Below are positions 42,004-51,079 of a DNA stretch of 64,000 nt, one piece after another (position 1 is the stretch's first letter; each line of letters opens with the position of its first letter). The position numbers and the translations under genes were made by a program. Source of the stretch: JANQIO01 sp038746745 (lineage in GTDB: Bacteria; Pseudomonadota; Gammaproteobacteria; Pseudomonadales; Halieaceae); assembly GCA_038746745.1 (NCBI GenBank), contig JBCDKJ010000012.1, positions 1 through 64,000 on the forward strand, read 5' to 3'. The notes below the pieces were generated by a model. The model had not been told where the DNA came from. It was given only the letters and a program-made list of their open reading frames with translations, and did no database searches.

Positions 42004-42630
42004 TTACTGACCTGACTCCGCGTACTGCGCTCGCAGCGACGCATTCAATGCGTCAACCTGCTGATATAGCTGTTCAAGGGTGCCGCTGTTGTCGATGACT
42101 CTGTCTGCCATTTGCAGACGTTGTTCGCGACTGGCCTGCGCTGCCATGATGCGCTCCACCTGGGCCTGGTCGTTGCTATCCCGCTGCATGGTTCTATTAA
42201 GCTGCACAGACTCAGGTACGTCGACTACGATTATCTCGTCGCAAAATGCACTCTGAGCAGTTTCAGTGAGCAGTGGCGATGCGAAAATCACGTAGGGTGG
42301 CGTCGCGCTGCCGAGTCGCTGCTGGATTTCCTCGGCTATTAGTGGGTGCGTCAATGCTTCTAACCAGCGCCGCTGGTCGGGGTTGGCAAATACGACCTGC
42401 CGCAGTCGCGCCCGATTTAGGCTGCCGTCTTCCAGCAGTACATCTTCGCCGAAATGCGCTTTAACCGCCTCCAGCGCGGGACGACCAGGCTCCATGATGA
42501 CGCGTGCGACTACGTCTGCGTCCACAATATCGATGCCGTGGGAGGCGAATCTGTCGGTGACTGCCGTCTTTCCGCTGCCAATGCCCCCGGTAACGCCAAT
42601 CACAGGCACCGAAGAACGTCCGTGACTCAC
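42004..42630 (-). CDS. coaE: Dephospho-CoA kinase
   Basis: The 208-residue P-loop kinase has GVTGGIGSGKTAVTDRFASH near residue 12, DADVVARVIMEPG near residue 37, and the lid and base-binding region IVVDVPESVQLNRTMQRDS near residue 132. It makes CoA from dephospho-CoA. Its start overlaps the pilD stop by 4 bases, the usual pilD-coaE pairing of gammaproteobacteria. Confidence 0.96.
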   Translation of the reverse strand: MSHGRSSVPVIGVTGGIGSGKTAVTDRFASHGIDIVDADVVARVIMEPGRPALEAVKAHFGEDVLLEDGSLNRARLRQVVFANPDQRRWLEALTHPLIAEEIQQRLGSATPPYVIFASPLLTETAQSAFCDEIIVVDVPESVQLNRTMQRDSNDQAQVERIMAAQASREQRLQMADRVIDNSGTLEQLYQQVDALNASLRAQYAESGQ

Positions 42631-43508
42631 GCGGATTGCATGCCTAAGGTTGACCAGTACCAGGCCATGATTTGCTCACCCCAGACCAGTGCTATCCACC
42701 CTGCGATCGCGAGGTATGGCCCAAAGGGCATGGGAATATCCTTGCCGCGCTTTTGCAGGACCATAATCGCAATGCCAAGTACTGCCCCGACGAAAGATGA
42801 CAGCAGGATGATCATTGGCAGTGACTGCCAGCCCAACCACGCGCCCAGGGCCGATAACAGCTTGAAATCACCATAGCCCATGCCCTCTTTTCCCGTTACC
42901 AGCTTGAACAACCAGAACACAGACCAGAGCGCCCCGTAGCCAGCCATGGCGCCAATAACCGCGCTTCGCAGGTCCGTAAACATCCCGAACAGGTTGCATA
43001 ATAAGCCCAGCCACAGCAGTGGCAGTGTCAGACTGTCTGGCAACAGCATGGTGTCGATATCGATCATGGTGAGTGACAGCAGGGTCCAGGTGAATATCAG
43101 GACGGCTAACAGGATGAGGCTGGCACCACCGTAATGAAATCCCAGAAACAGCGTCAGTGCGCCGGTCAGCAATTCAATCGCAGGATAGCGGGGCGATATT
43201 CCCGTGCCGCAGGCTGCGCAGCGACCGCGCAGCAGCAGATAGCTGATAACAGGAATATTCTGCCAGGCGGTGATAAGTGTGCCACAGGCAGGACACCGTG
43301 AGCGCGGCGTCGCGAGGTTAAACACTTCCTGGTGCTCTTCACTGACGCCGTTAATGAGCTCGCGACAGTAAGCCTGTTCGTCGCGTTCTATCATCGCCGG
43401 GATGCGGTAGATAACGACGTTGAGGAAACTGCCGATATTGAGTCCCAGCAGCAGGAGCGCGAATCCCAGCAGCCAGGGCTGCTGGTTGAGTGCGCTAAGC
43501 AGTTCCAT
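42627..43508 (-). CDS. pilD: Type IV prepilin peptidase and N-methyltransferase PilD
   Basis: The 293-residue membrane protein has the N-terminal NIGSFLNVVIYRIP segment, two CxxC pairs (CPAC near residue 73, CAAC near residue 98) of the cytoplasmic zinc loop, and the aspartate protease motifs IDIDTMLLPD and GYGDFKLLSALG. It cleaves the PilA leader after Gly and methylates the new N-terminal Phe. It lies downstream of pilC on the same strand. Confidence 0.96.
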   Translation of the reverse strand: MELLSALNQQPWLLGFALLLLGLNIGSFLNVVIYRIPAMIERDEQAYCRELINGVSEEHQEVFNLATPRSRCPACGTLITAWQNIPVISYLLLRGRCAACGTGISPRYPAIELLTGALTLFLGFHYGGASLILLAVLIFTWTLLSLTMIDIDTMLLPDSLTLPLLWLGLLCNLFGMFTDLRSAVIGAMAGYGALWSVFWLFKLVTGKEGMGYGDFKLLSALGAWLGWQSLPMIILLSSFVGAVLGIAIMVLQKRGKDIPMPFGPYLAIAGWIALVWGEQIMAWYWSTLGMQSA

Positions 43509-43580
43509 ATCTTGAGGAAGCAGTGTTCAGAGCAAGCTTGTCAGGTGAAAGCGGTAAGCGAATGCGTCTGACCGACAGGT

Positions 43581-44801
43581 CTAGACCACGGAACCCAGCA
43601 TAAAGATGGGCAGGTACATTGCGACCATTAGTCCACCAACCAATACGCCCAGTACCGACATAATAATCGGCTCCATCAAGGAGCTTAGGCTGTCGACTGC
43701 ATTGTCCACGGCCTCTTCGTAGTGGTTTGCGACTTTCTCCAGCATCTCGTCCAGGGCGCCGGATTCCTCACCAATCGAGACCATCTGCAGTAGCATCATG
43801 GGAAACATGCCGGTGGAGTTAATGGAGTTATAAAGCGTAGAGCCCGTCGTGACATCGTCTCGAATCTGACGGATGGCTTTAGCGTAGGGAATGCTACCGG
43901 CAGCGCCCACAACAGAATCCAGCGCATCAACTAGAGGTACGCCCGCGGCGAAGGTGGTGGCAAGTGTCCTGGAAAAACGGGCAATGACCGAGTTATACAC
44001 GATGTCTCCCACGACCGGTGCTTTAAGCATCACCCTGTCCTGCCCCTCACGGAAGGCAAAGGAGCGTTTGTGTATCTCCTTGTAAGCGTAGACAGCGCCG
44101 ATGATGCCCAGCAGCGCGATAAACCACCAGTCCTGGGCAAAGTTGGATATTTTCAACACGAACAGGGTGAAAGCTGGGAGTTCAGAGCCGAATGCTGAGA
44201 AAGTCTCAGCGAACTGGGGTACTACTTTGACCAGAAGCAGCGCCGTAACAACCAAGGCAACAACCACGACCGCGATCGGATAAGTCAGTGCTTTCTTAAT
44301 CTTTGCCTTCAGCGCTTCAGACTTTTCCTTATAGGTCGCGACACGATCCAACATGGTTTCCAGGGTACCGGAGGCCTCACCGGACGAGACCAGGCTGACA
44401 AATAAGTCGTCGAAGTACTGGGGATATTTCTCCAGTGCAACAGACAGCCCCGCACCAGAGGCTACGTCCGTCTTAATGCTCGCGACAACTTCGCGCATGC
44501 TTGGGTTGTCCAGGCCCTCACCAACGATATCAAAGCTCTGTACCAGCGGTACGCCCGCTTTCATCATGGTGGCGAGCTGTCGGGTAAAGATGGAGATGTC
44601 CATCGGCTTGATCTTTTTGCCGCCGCCGCCGAACAGCGGTTTGGCTTTCTTTTTGACGGTCTTGGGCTTTATACCCTGGCGTCGCAACTGCGCTTTTGCC
44701 ATCGCCAGGCTGACAGATTCGATTTCACCTTTGGTGCTGCGGCCCTGCTTGTCGGTTCCCTGCCAGGTGAATATCTGACCTTTTGCTGCGCTGGTCGCCA
44801 T
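43581..44801 (-). CDS. pilC: Type IV pilus inner-membrane platform protein PilC
   Basis: The 406-residue protein has two T2SF/GspF domains (residues about 75-195 and 275-400), each ending in hydrophobic helices; FTRQLATMMKAGVPLVQSFD and FSRTLATTFAAGVPLVDALD are the matching repeats. It anchors the PilB motor to the pilus. It lies 15 bases after pilB and about 70 bases before pilD. Confidence 0.97.
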   Translation of the reverse strand: MATSAAKGQIFTWQGTDKQGRSTKGEIESVSLAMAKAQLRRQGIKPKTVKKKAKPLFGGGGKKIKPMDISIFTRQLATMMKAGVPLVQSFDIVGEGLDNPSMREVVASIKTDVASGAGLSVALEKYPQYFDDLFVSLVSSGEASGTLETMLDRVATYKEKSEALKAKIKKALTYPIAVVVVALVVTALLLVKVVPQFAETFSAFGSELPAFTLFVLKISNFAQDWWFIALLGIIGAVYAYKEIHKRSFAFREGQDRVMLKAPVVGDIVYNSVIARFSRTLATTFAAGVPLVDALDSVVGAAGSIPYAKAIRQIRDDVTTGSTLYNSINSTGMFPMMLLQMVSIGEESGALDEMLEKVANHYEEAVDNAVDSLSSLMEPIIMSVLGVLVGGLMVAMYLPIFMLGSVV

Positions 44802-44816
44802 AGTCCGTTCCGTCCG

Positions 44817-46535
44817 TTAGTCGGTGGTTACCCGGTTGATTTCTTCAAGGCTGGTATCTCCCATCATGGCCTTGCGCAGGCCAGACATACGCAAATCATT
44901 GAAGCCTTCTTTTCGCGCCTGCTCTGCGATCTCGATGGAGTTACCTTCTTCCATGATGATTCGCGCCAGCGTGGGTGTGATTCGAACCACCTCATAGACG
45001 CCCACACGGCCTTTGTATCCGCCGGTGCACTTGGAACAACCTACCGGCTTGTAAATCGTTGCCTTCTCAATCATCTCATCGGTAAACCCTTCCTGCCTCA
45101 GTACATCCTCAGGGATGTCAGCAGGTTCCTTGCACTCTTTGCACAGTCGCCGCGCGAGGCGCTGGGCAATAATTAGGTTGACCGATGTTGCCAGGTTGAA
45201 AGGAGGCACGCCCATATTCAGCAGGCGGGTAATGGTTTCGGCCGCGCTGTTGGTGTGTAGCGTCGACATTACCATGTGGCCCGTCTGGGCTGCCTTGATG
45301 GAAATCTCAGCGGTTTCCAGGTCTCGAATCTCCCCCACCATGATGATGTCCGGGTCCTGCCGCAGGAATGAGCGCAGCGCCTCAGCAAAGGTTAGACCGA
45401 CCTTGGGGTTCACGTGGCACTGGTTGATGCCTTCGAGATTGATCTCCACCGGGTCTTCTGCGGTGGAAATATTACGCTCCGGCGTATTTAAGATGTTCAA
45501 GCCGGTGTAAAGCGATACTGTTTTGCCAGAACCGGTAGGCCCCGTTACCAGAATCATACCCTGAGGCTGTTCCAGCGCCTTCATATACAGGTCTTTCTGG
45601 AAGTCCTCGTAACCCAGCATGTCGATGCCCATCTGCGCGCTGCTGGGGTCGAGGATTCGGAGCACGATTTTTTCTCCGAACAACAGTGGCAGCGTATTCA
45701 CGCGAAAGTCTATCGCACGATTCTTGGACAGCTTCATCTTGATCCGGCCGTCCTGAGGCACACGCCGCTCGGAAATATCCATCTGCGACATGACTTTCAA
45801 ACGGGCGGCGAGACGTCCGGCTAAGTTGGCGGGCGGTCTCACAACCTCCTGCAGAATGCCATCGGTACGAAAGCGTACCCGGTAAACTTTCTCGTAAGGT
45901 TCGAAGTGAATATCGGACGCACCGGTTTTGATGGCATCCAGCAGCACCTTGTTAACGAATCGCACCACGGGCGTTTCGTCGATGTTCTCCGTCTCAGCGT
46001 TACCGCCTCCCTCTTCGTCGACCGCCTCGACATCCAGATCTTCCAGACTGGAGTCATCGAGATCGTCCAGGCCTCCGCCCAGGTTGTCCTGACTCTCGGA
46101 CCACTGTGCAATTGCAGCAGCCAGCGCACTCTCTTCCACCAATACAGCGTCAGTGTTGATGCCGGTGTGGAATTTGATCTCATCCAGCGCGGACAGGTTA
46201 GTAGGGTCTGATACCGCGATATACAGCCGGTTCCCGCGCCGGTACAGGGGCAGAGCGTGATGCTTTACTGCAAGGCCAGGTGATACGAGATCTTTGGGGA
46301 TTGCCTCGATGTTAAAGGCCTCAATATCGAACAGGGGTACGCCAAATTCTTCCGAGGCCATTTCGGCGAGCTTCTGGCCATCGATGTAATCGTTTGTAAT
46401 GAGGAAGGTGACGAAAGGAACTTTCTCACGCGAGCTGGCGGTCAACGCATCTGTCGCCAGGTCGGCATCCAATAGTCCGTCTGCTACCAGGCGTCCTGCC
46501 AGGCCGCTGAGTTGGGTCGGTGGCTTGTTCGTCAT
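44817..46535 (-). CDS. pilB: Type IV pilus extension ATPase PilB
   Basis: The 572-residue protein has an N-terminal MshEN/T2SSE-N domain, the Walker A ILVTGPTGSGKTVSLYTGLN near residue 335, Asp box and His box (GEIRDLETAEISIKAAQTGH) and a zinc-type pair of CxxC motifs (CKEC, CSKC) near residues 475-510. It powers pilus extension. The first gene of the pilBCD-coaE operon, divergent from pilA. Confidence 0.97.
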   Translation of the reverse strand: MTNKPPTQLSGLAGRLVADGLLDADLATDALTASSREKVPFVTFLITNDYIDGQKLAEMASEEFGVPLFDIEAFNIEAIPKDLVSPGLAVKHHALPLYRRGNRLYIAVSDPTNLSALDEIKFHTGINTDAVLVEESALAAAIAQWSESQDNLGGGLDDLDDSSLEDLDVEAVDEEGGGNAETENIDETPVVRFVNKVLLDAIKTGASDIHFEPYEKVYRVRFRTDGILQEVVRPPANLAGRLAARLKVMSQMDISERRVPQDGRIKMKLSKNRAIDFRVNTLPLLFGEKIVLRILDPSSAQMGIDMLGYEDFQKDLYMKALEQPQGMILVTGPTGSGKTVSLYTGLNILNTPERNISTAEDPVEINLEGINQCHVNPKVGLTFAEALRSFLRQDPDIIMVGEIRDLETAEISIKAAQTGHMVMSTLHTNSAAETITRLLNMGVPPFNLATSVNLIIAQRLARRLCKECKEPADIPEDVLRQEGFTDEMIEKATIYKPVGCSKCTGGYKGRVGVYEVVRITPTLARIIMEEGNSIEIAEQARKEGFNDLRMSGLRKAMMGDTSLEEINRVTTD

Positions 46536-47062
46536 ATTGCTAGCAGGTATCGGCGTCGATCGTCCCGGTATTACTACCGTTTAGAAATCTATTGCCTCCG
46601 AGTATACCCCCGTAAATCCTGGGCTGACAGCAGGTAATGTCTGGAAATTTGCAGTCTGTCACGTTGCGCAAGGTGGTTTTTTGACCTTATGTCGTTATTG
46701 GGCAGAAAGAGCACCGCACCTGACGCAATTTGTCAGTAAGCGACCAAAGCAAACAGTATCGTCGCAAACAGGCAGGGACGCTGCAAAGCATGTTGTGGAT
46801 TGCAAGTTATTGAAATAATTAAAGGAAAAAATTTCTCCTCACGAGAAAAAAAGTTGGCACAGCGGCTGCATACACAGACTGTACTGCACCGCTGGACACG
46901 GCGGGCGTGTAGAGCATCGCAAGCGTTGGGGAGAGGTAGAAACCCTGGTTACGTAGCTCGATAGCACAGCGTGTCTGCCGTGACACATACAGTTTGTTGT
47001 TTTTTTGTTTGTATTTGTTGTTAGTTGTAACAGTTATTTACGATTTTCGTAGGAGTAAGGAC
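46536..47062. other. Divergent pilB-pilA control region, no gene seen
   Basis: About 525 bases with no convincing frame apart from an in-frame extension of pilA that lacks a ribosome site. It contains the sigma-54-type site at 46855 and an AT-rich stretch at 46800-46853 upstream of it, where an activator such as PilR could bind. The pilB promoter should lie near its left end, but no clear hexamer pair is visible. Confidence 0.6.
46855..46870 (+). promoter_or_regulatory. Sigma-54 (RpoN) promoter of pilA
   Basis: TGGCAC-N5-CTGCA matches the -24/-12 consensus TGGCAC-N5-TTGCA at all but one base, with GG and GC correctly spaced. It lies about 190 bases before the pilA start. RpoN control of pilA through PilS-PilR is well known in pseudomonads. 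Confidence 0.75.
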
Positions 47063-47497
47063 ATGACCAAGACGAATCAGAAGGGTTTTACGCTGATCGA
47101 ACTGATGATCGTTATCGCGATCGTCGGCATTCTCGCAGCCGTTGCGCTGCCTGCTTACCAGGATTACACCATCCGCGCTCGTATGTCTGAGCCGCTGGCG
47201 CTGCTTGGCGAAGCTAAGAACAGCGTTACCGAGTACTACATCTCTACTGGCCAGCTGCCTGCTGACGCTGCTGCTGCTGGTATCCGTGAGACGATCGGCA
47301 CCACGCTGGTTGACACCATGGCTTACGCTAACACGGGTAACATCACCGTAACGCTGACCGCAGACGCCTCCTGGGGTGACGCAGCCAGCCAAACCGTAGT
47401 ACTGAGCCTTATCGGTACATCGGGTGGAACGCTGGAATATGCTTGCATCCCCGGCACCGTCGAAGCCAAGTTTCTCCCGGCAAACTGCCGCGGCTAA
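47063..47497 (+). CDS. pilA: Type IV major pilin PilA
   Basis: The 144-residue prepilin has a short leader MTKTNQKG, cleaved after Gly8, and the mature N-terminus FTLIELMIVIAIVGILAAVA with the essential Glu5. Near the end two cysteines (YACIPG and PANCRG) can form the disulfide-bonded D-region. The ATG at 47063 has AGGAG 7 bases upstream; an extension to 46994 is rejected. It is transcribed from the RpoN-type promoter and followed by a strong terminator. Confidence 0.97.
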   Translation: MTKTNQKGFTLIELMIVIAIVGILAAVALPAYQDYTIRARMSEPLALLGEAKNSVTEYYISTGQLPADAAAAGIRETIGTTLVDTMAYANTGNITVTLTADASWGDAASQTVVLSLIGTSGGTLEYACIPGTVEAKFLPANCRG

Positions 47498-47512
47498 ACT
47501 GGCCTAGTGAAG

Positions 47513-47540
47513 AGCCCGGGCTTGTCCCGGGCTTTTTTTT
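47513..47540 (+). terminator. Rho-independent terminator after pilA
   Basis: AGCCCGGG and CCCGGGCT form a perfect 8-base stem with a 5-base loop, followed by eight T. It lies 15 bases after the pilA stop and separates pilA from the membrane-protein genes. Confidence 0.92.
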
Positions 47541-47576
47541 GTTCAAAATTAGCACAAGCCGGCGTTTGCAGGACTT

Positions 47577-49163
47577 ATGCCTAAACAACTCATACCGCGT
47601 TTGACACCGGCGCTACTGCCAGTGGCTTGTGTGATGATCTATGCGCCAAATTTTGGCGATTTCTTTCTGCCAGCGGTCCAGCCGCTGGTTCGAGGTATGG
47701 CAATGATGCCCCTGGAGTTGCTTGCGCTGGACAGCTGGCGTATCGCGGCTATGACAGAGTCGGGCATCTCTCTGGCGCAGCTGAGTTTTTACTTGCAGGC
47801 CATGTTGTTGGACATGCTCGAACCTGTCAGCAGCCGCTGGATCAATCTTGTCCTGCATGGAATCAATGCGATGCTCTGCGCGGACGTGTCCTATCGCGCG
47901 TTGATGGCGCGTCCTCACTCGCACAACACGGCAGGCCGAGCAGCGGCTGCGGCCTTAATGGGGGCAGCGTTCTGGAGCCTGAATCCGCTGCAGGTTGACA
48001 CGGTCATGACAACACTGGCACGTGGCGAATTACTGGCCGTACTGATCAGCCTGTTAACTGTTTCCCAATACATTCGCTGGCGTAGCCTTGACGCATCACC
48101 CGCTGCACAGTCATTGACCGTGGCCGGTGTCTGGTTGTCGCTGGCAACGGTAGCCGCCGGTCTGTGCGATGCCGATGGTTGGCTGATTCCGGTGTATGTC
48201 TTACTCATAGAAGCCACCTTGTTTCGACCATGGTCATTGGGTGACACCTCTGCGGATATGCAAGATCAGTGGCGTGCCACGTCATTTTCCTTGCTTTGGG
48301 TTCTGGCGCTGCTGCCATCCTGGGGGGGCTTCACAAACACTGCTGTACTGCCCGACGGTTATTATCTGGCATTGCTCACACCCTGCTGTTTGCTGACGTG
48401 GTGGCTGACGGCATGGACCACGCAAAAGCAAGGTCTGACAGTACTGTTTGGCATACCTGTGCTGACACTGTGCTCGGTACTTGCCTTTCTCCAGGCCGGT
48501 CACTGGCGCAATGACACCCTGTTGGCGGAACATCGCTATCAACAGGATCCTGAAACCTACGAGACTCGTGTAGCGCTGGCGCGTGCTTACTATGCTGCGG
48601 CAGGGCAGCAGAAGACTGATGCGTCTGCGCGCCGCTTCCTCACAACCGCAATGCGCCTTGCCGGCGATGCGCTGGCACTGCGGCCAGACAGGGCGGCGGC
48701 TCACGCCGAATTGATTTTGTTAGAGAGCCTGATGAATGTCGATGCAGAGACGCGATACCAGCTTTTGGCCGATGTGCTGATGCGGCGAGCCCCCGACTCG
48801 CAGGATATGGACAGCCTGCGGCGACTGGAGCGCTGTACTCGCGCAGAGGTCTGCACAGCGCCGGCCGGCGGTTTTGAGAACTGGCTGGCACGGGTTGCCG
48901 ATCACCACCAGCATGAGCCTTTGTGGGATTTGTTGCTGGAGCACTGTCTCATGCGTTCAGACTACAGCTGTTTGCGCCAGCGATCGCAAGCTGTGATAGA
49001 TGCTGCGCCCGATGGTTTTTTCGCATACCGAGCGCTTTATACCGCGGCGCGCGCTGAGGGAGATATCGAGACTGCACAGGCGACGGTGCTACGAATGGCC
49101 CAAACAAACCCGCAGCGACGCTGGCAGCCCTGGATTCGAGACTTCGCGGCAGGACGCTTATGA
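47577..49163 (+). CDS. GT-C-like membrane protein with C-terminal helical (TPR-like) part
   Basis: The 528-residue protein has about eight to ten membrane helices in residues 10-310 and a soluble alpha-helical C-terminal third with TPR-like pairs (ETRVALARAYYAA, AARAEGDIETAQATVLRMAQ). It resembles the next gene in layout, but key polar motifs of that protein are poorly kept: VMTTLARGELLAVL stands where the neighbour has VVQRMTLLSALF, and PDGYYLALLTP where it has EHRNYLPATG. It may be a diverged paralogue with a changed or structural role. It lies just after pilA and overlaps the next gene by 4 bases. Function unknown; pilin glycosylation is inferred from context. Confidence 0.6.
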   Translation: MPKQLIPRLTPALLPVACVMIYAPNFGDFFLPAVQPLVRGMAMMPLELLALDSWRIAAMTESGISLAQLSFYLQAMLLDMLEPVSSRWINLVLHGINAMLCADVSYRALMARPHSHNTAGRAAAAALMGAAFWSLNPLQVDTVMTTLARGELLAVLISLLTVSQYIRWRSLDASPAAQSLTVAGVWLSLATVAAGLCDADGWLIPVYVLLIEATLFRPWSLGDTSADMQDQWRATSFSLLWVLALLPSWGGFTNTAVLPDGYYLALLTPCCLLTWWLTAWTTQKQGLTVLFGIPVLTLCSVLAFLQAGHWRNDTLLAEHRYQQDPETYETRVALARAYYAAAGQQKTDASARRFLTTAMRLAGDALALRPDRAAAHAELILLESLMNVDAETRYQLLADVLMRRAPDSQDMDSLRRLERCTRAEVCTAPAGGFENWLARVADHHQHEPLWDLLLEHCLMRSDYSCLRQRSQAVIDAAPDGFFAYRALYTAARAEGDIETAQATVLRMAQTNPQRRWQPWIRDFAAGRL

Positions 49164-51079
49164 CAAAGCCCAGACTGCTGCCTGGGTTTCTGGGGCTGTT
49201 GGCAATGGTGCTCGTAGCCTGGGCCTATTGGCCGGGGCTCAGTGGTCCAGCCCTGTTGGATGATAGTGCGAATCTTATGCCCCTGGACCGGCTGGGACTT
49301 TCTGAGGCCTATGCTGTAGATGTAGCGACAGGGAACCGCTCCGGTCCGTATGGACGGCCTCTGGCCATGGCAAGCTTCGTTCTGGAGCGCCTCTATCTGG
49401 ATTATGGACTGCGTGGACAGAAGACCGTCGGTCTGGTGCTGCACCTTTTATGCGGCGGCGTACTCTGCCTGTTGGCTCGACGGCTTAGTAGGCATATTGG
49501 TCTGGAATCAGACTGGACTGCAGTCGCAGTTGCGGCACTTTGGCTCAGCCAGCCATTGCTTCTTAGCACCACCTTATACGTAGTGCAGAGAATGACGCTG
49601 TTGTCGGCACTGTTTTGCCTCTGCGCGATGTATGCCTATGTCTCGGGGCGATGCGCGCAACACAACGGAGGCTATGCGCTCACCTGGTTTTTGTTGTGCT
49701 TTGTTGCGACCACGCTGTCTGCGCTGGCCAAGGAAAATGGCTTGCTCACGCTGCCTTTACTTACCCTGCTGGAGGTCTTCTTTTTTCGCTTCCAGTCCGT
49801 AGATCCGAGCAGAAAGCAGCAGCTATACGGACTGCACATCGCGTTTTTCGTTGTGCCGCTGCTGGCATTTATTGCGGTGGTCGGATTCCGCCCGGACTTT
49901 CTGTTTAACGGATACGCTGTTCGTGACTTCACCATGCTGCAGCGGCTGGCGAGCCAGTCAGTGGTGTTGTTTGAGTATCTTCAGCAGTTAGCCTGGGTTG
50001 ATGTGGGTAGCCTGGGGGTATATCACGATGACGTCCTGGCGCCGGCAGGGCTCGCGTCGGCAACGGTCTTGATGGCGGTCGCCGGTTGGGCCGGTTTGGC
50101 ATCTATTGCCGCGTATGCTGCAGTATCAGGGCGCTTTTTGATGCCCGGGTTTGCTATCGCTTTTTTTATGGTGGCCCACGGAATGGAGTCTACGGTGTTC
50201 CCACTGGAGCTCTATTTTGAGCACCGTAATTATCTGCCTGCGACAGGCCTGATGCTGGGTGCAGGGTTTGCATCCGCTCAGTGTTCGAGGCGCTGGACCG
50301 CGTCCACAGGTATCATCGTGCTAGGGCTCATACTGCTGCTGTCTCGCAATATCCTGCTGCTCGGATCCCAGGCCTTTGTCTGGTCCGACGACCGGTTGCT
50401 GCATATCGAGGCAGTGGTGAACCATCCAAAGTCTGAGCGTGCGGCGCTGGAATTAGCAAGAGTGCTTGCTCAGGATGGCAATCTTCAGGGCGCGCTGAAT
50501 TTACTGGCAAATTCACGCCAGTACGCTGCGCGCAGCGATGCAGAAGAGAGACTGCTGCAGGCGGTATTTCACTGTATCGCTAAAAAGCCTCACCCGCAGC
50601 GCTTGCTAGAGGATATCCGCGTTGATCGTGACGAACTGGCATCGGTCAGGGTTAACAATGCTGTGCAGCATCTGACACAGTTGTCATTGGCAGACCTGTG
50701 TTTACCGGAGGACGCCCGGGCGTTTGCCGATGCAATGCGGGTTTGGATGCGAACCGATCATGATCCGCAGGGTACGCCTCGCCTTTACGGCAACCTGCTA
50801 CTACTGGAAAACAAACTGCAACGGTATGAAGTGGCTTTGCTCTATGCCAAGCTGCTGACCCAGCGCGAACCGGACAATGCGATGGGGCTTCAATTCAGGT
50901 TGTATCTAGCGACCCGATTAGATCTGGCAGAGGAGCGCGAGCAAGCGCGCGCTGAACTAATTCGCCTGCGAGATCTAGGTGCGCTGACCCGGCAAGAAGC
51001 TGCCAATCTGGCCTTGTTCAACGCGGGGAACGACGCCAGTACAACCGATTTCACTATCAAGGACAGCGATACCCTATGA
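49160..51079 (+). CDS. GT-C/TMTC-like membrane protein, candidate pilin glycosyltransferase
   Basis: The 639-residue protein has about ten membrane helices (residues 8-400) and a helical, TPR-like C-terminal domain (about 415-620). The first periplasmic loop holds the acidic pair ALLDDSANL, followed later by VVQRMTLLSALFCL and FEHRNYLPATGLML. These are the positions and motifs I associate with TMTC/DUF1736-type protein O-mannosyltransferases of the GT-C fold, which use a lipid-phosphate sugar. The next gene encodes a polyprenyl-phosphate sugar synthase-like GT2, which would make such a donor. With pilA close by, O-glycosylation of the pilin is the best guess, but it is not shown. Confidence 0.6.
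   Translation: MTKPRLLPGFLGLLAMVLVAWAYWPGLSGPALLDDSANLMPLDRLGLSEAYAVDVATGNRSGPYGRPLAMASFVLERLYLDYGLRGQKTVGLVLHLLCGGVLCLLARRLSRHIGLESDWTAVAVAALWLSQPLLLSTTLYVVQRMTLLSALFCLCAMYAYVSGRCAQHNGGYALTWFLLCFVATTLSALAKENGLLTLPLLTLLEVFFFRFQSVDPSRKQQLYGLHIAFFVVPLLAFIAVVGFRPDFLFNGYAVRDFTMLQRLASQSVVLFEYLQQLAWVDVGSLGVYHDDVLAPAGLASATVLMAVAGWAGLASIAAYAAVSGRFLMPGFAIAFFMVAHGMESTVFPLELYFEHRNYLPATGLMLGAGFASAQCSRRWTASTGIIVLGLILLLSRNILLLGSQAFVWSDDRLLHIEAVVNHPKSERAALELARVLAQDGNLQGALNLLANSRQYAARSDAEERLLQAVFHCIAKKPHPQRLLEDIRVDRDELASVRVNNAVQHLTQLSLADLCLPEDARAFADAMRVWMRTDHDPQGTPRLYGNLLLLENKLQRYEVALLYAKLLTQREPDNAMGLQFRLYLATRLDLAEEREQARAELIRLRDLGALTRQEAANLALFNAGNDASTTDFTIKDSDTL

Noticed and set aside
46994..47062. Longer prepilin leader for pilA
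   Set aside because: Prepilin leaders of this class are short and the ATG at 47063 has a good AGGAG; the extension is hydrophobic and would disrupt PilD recognition.
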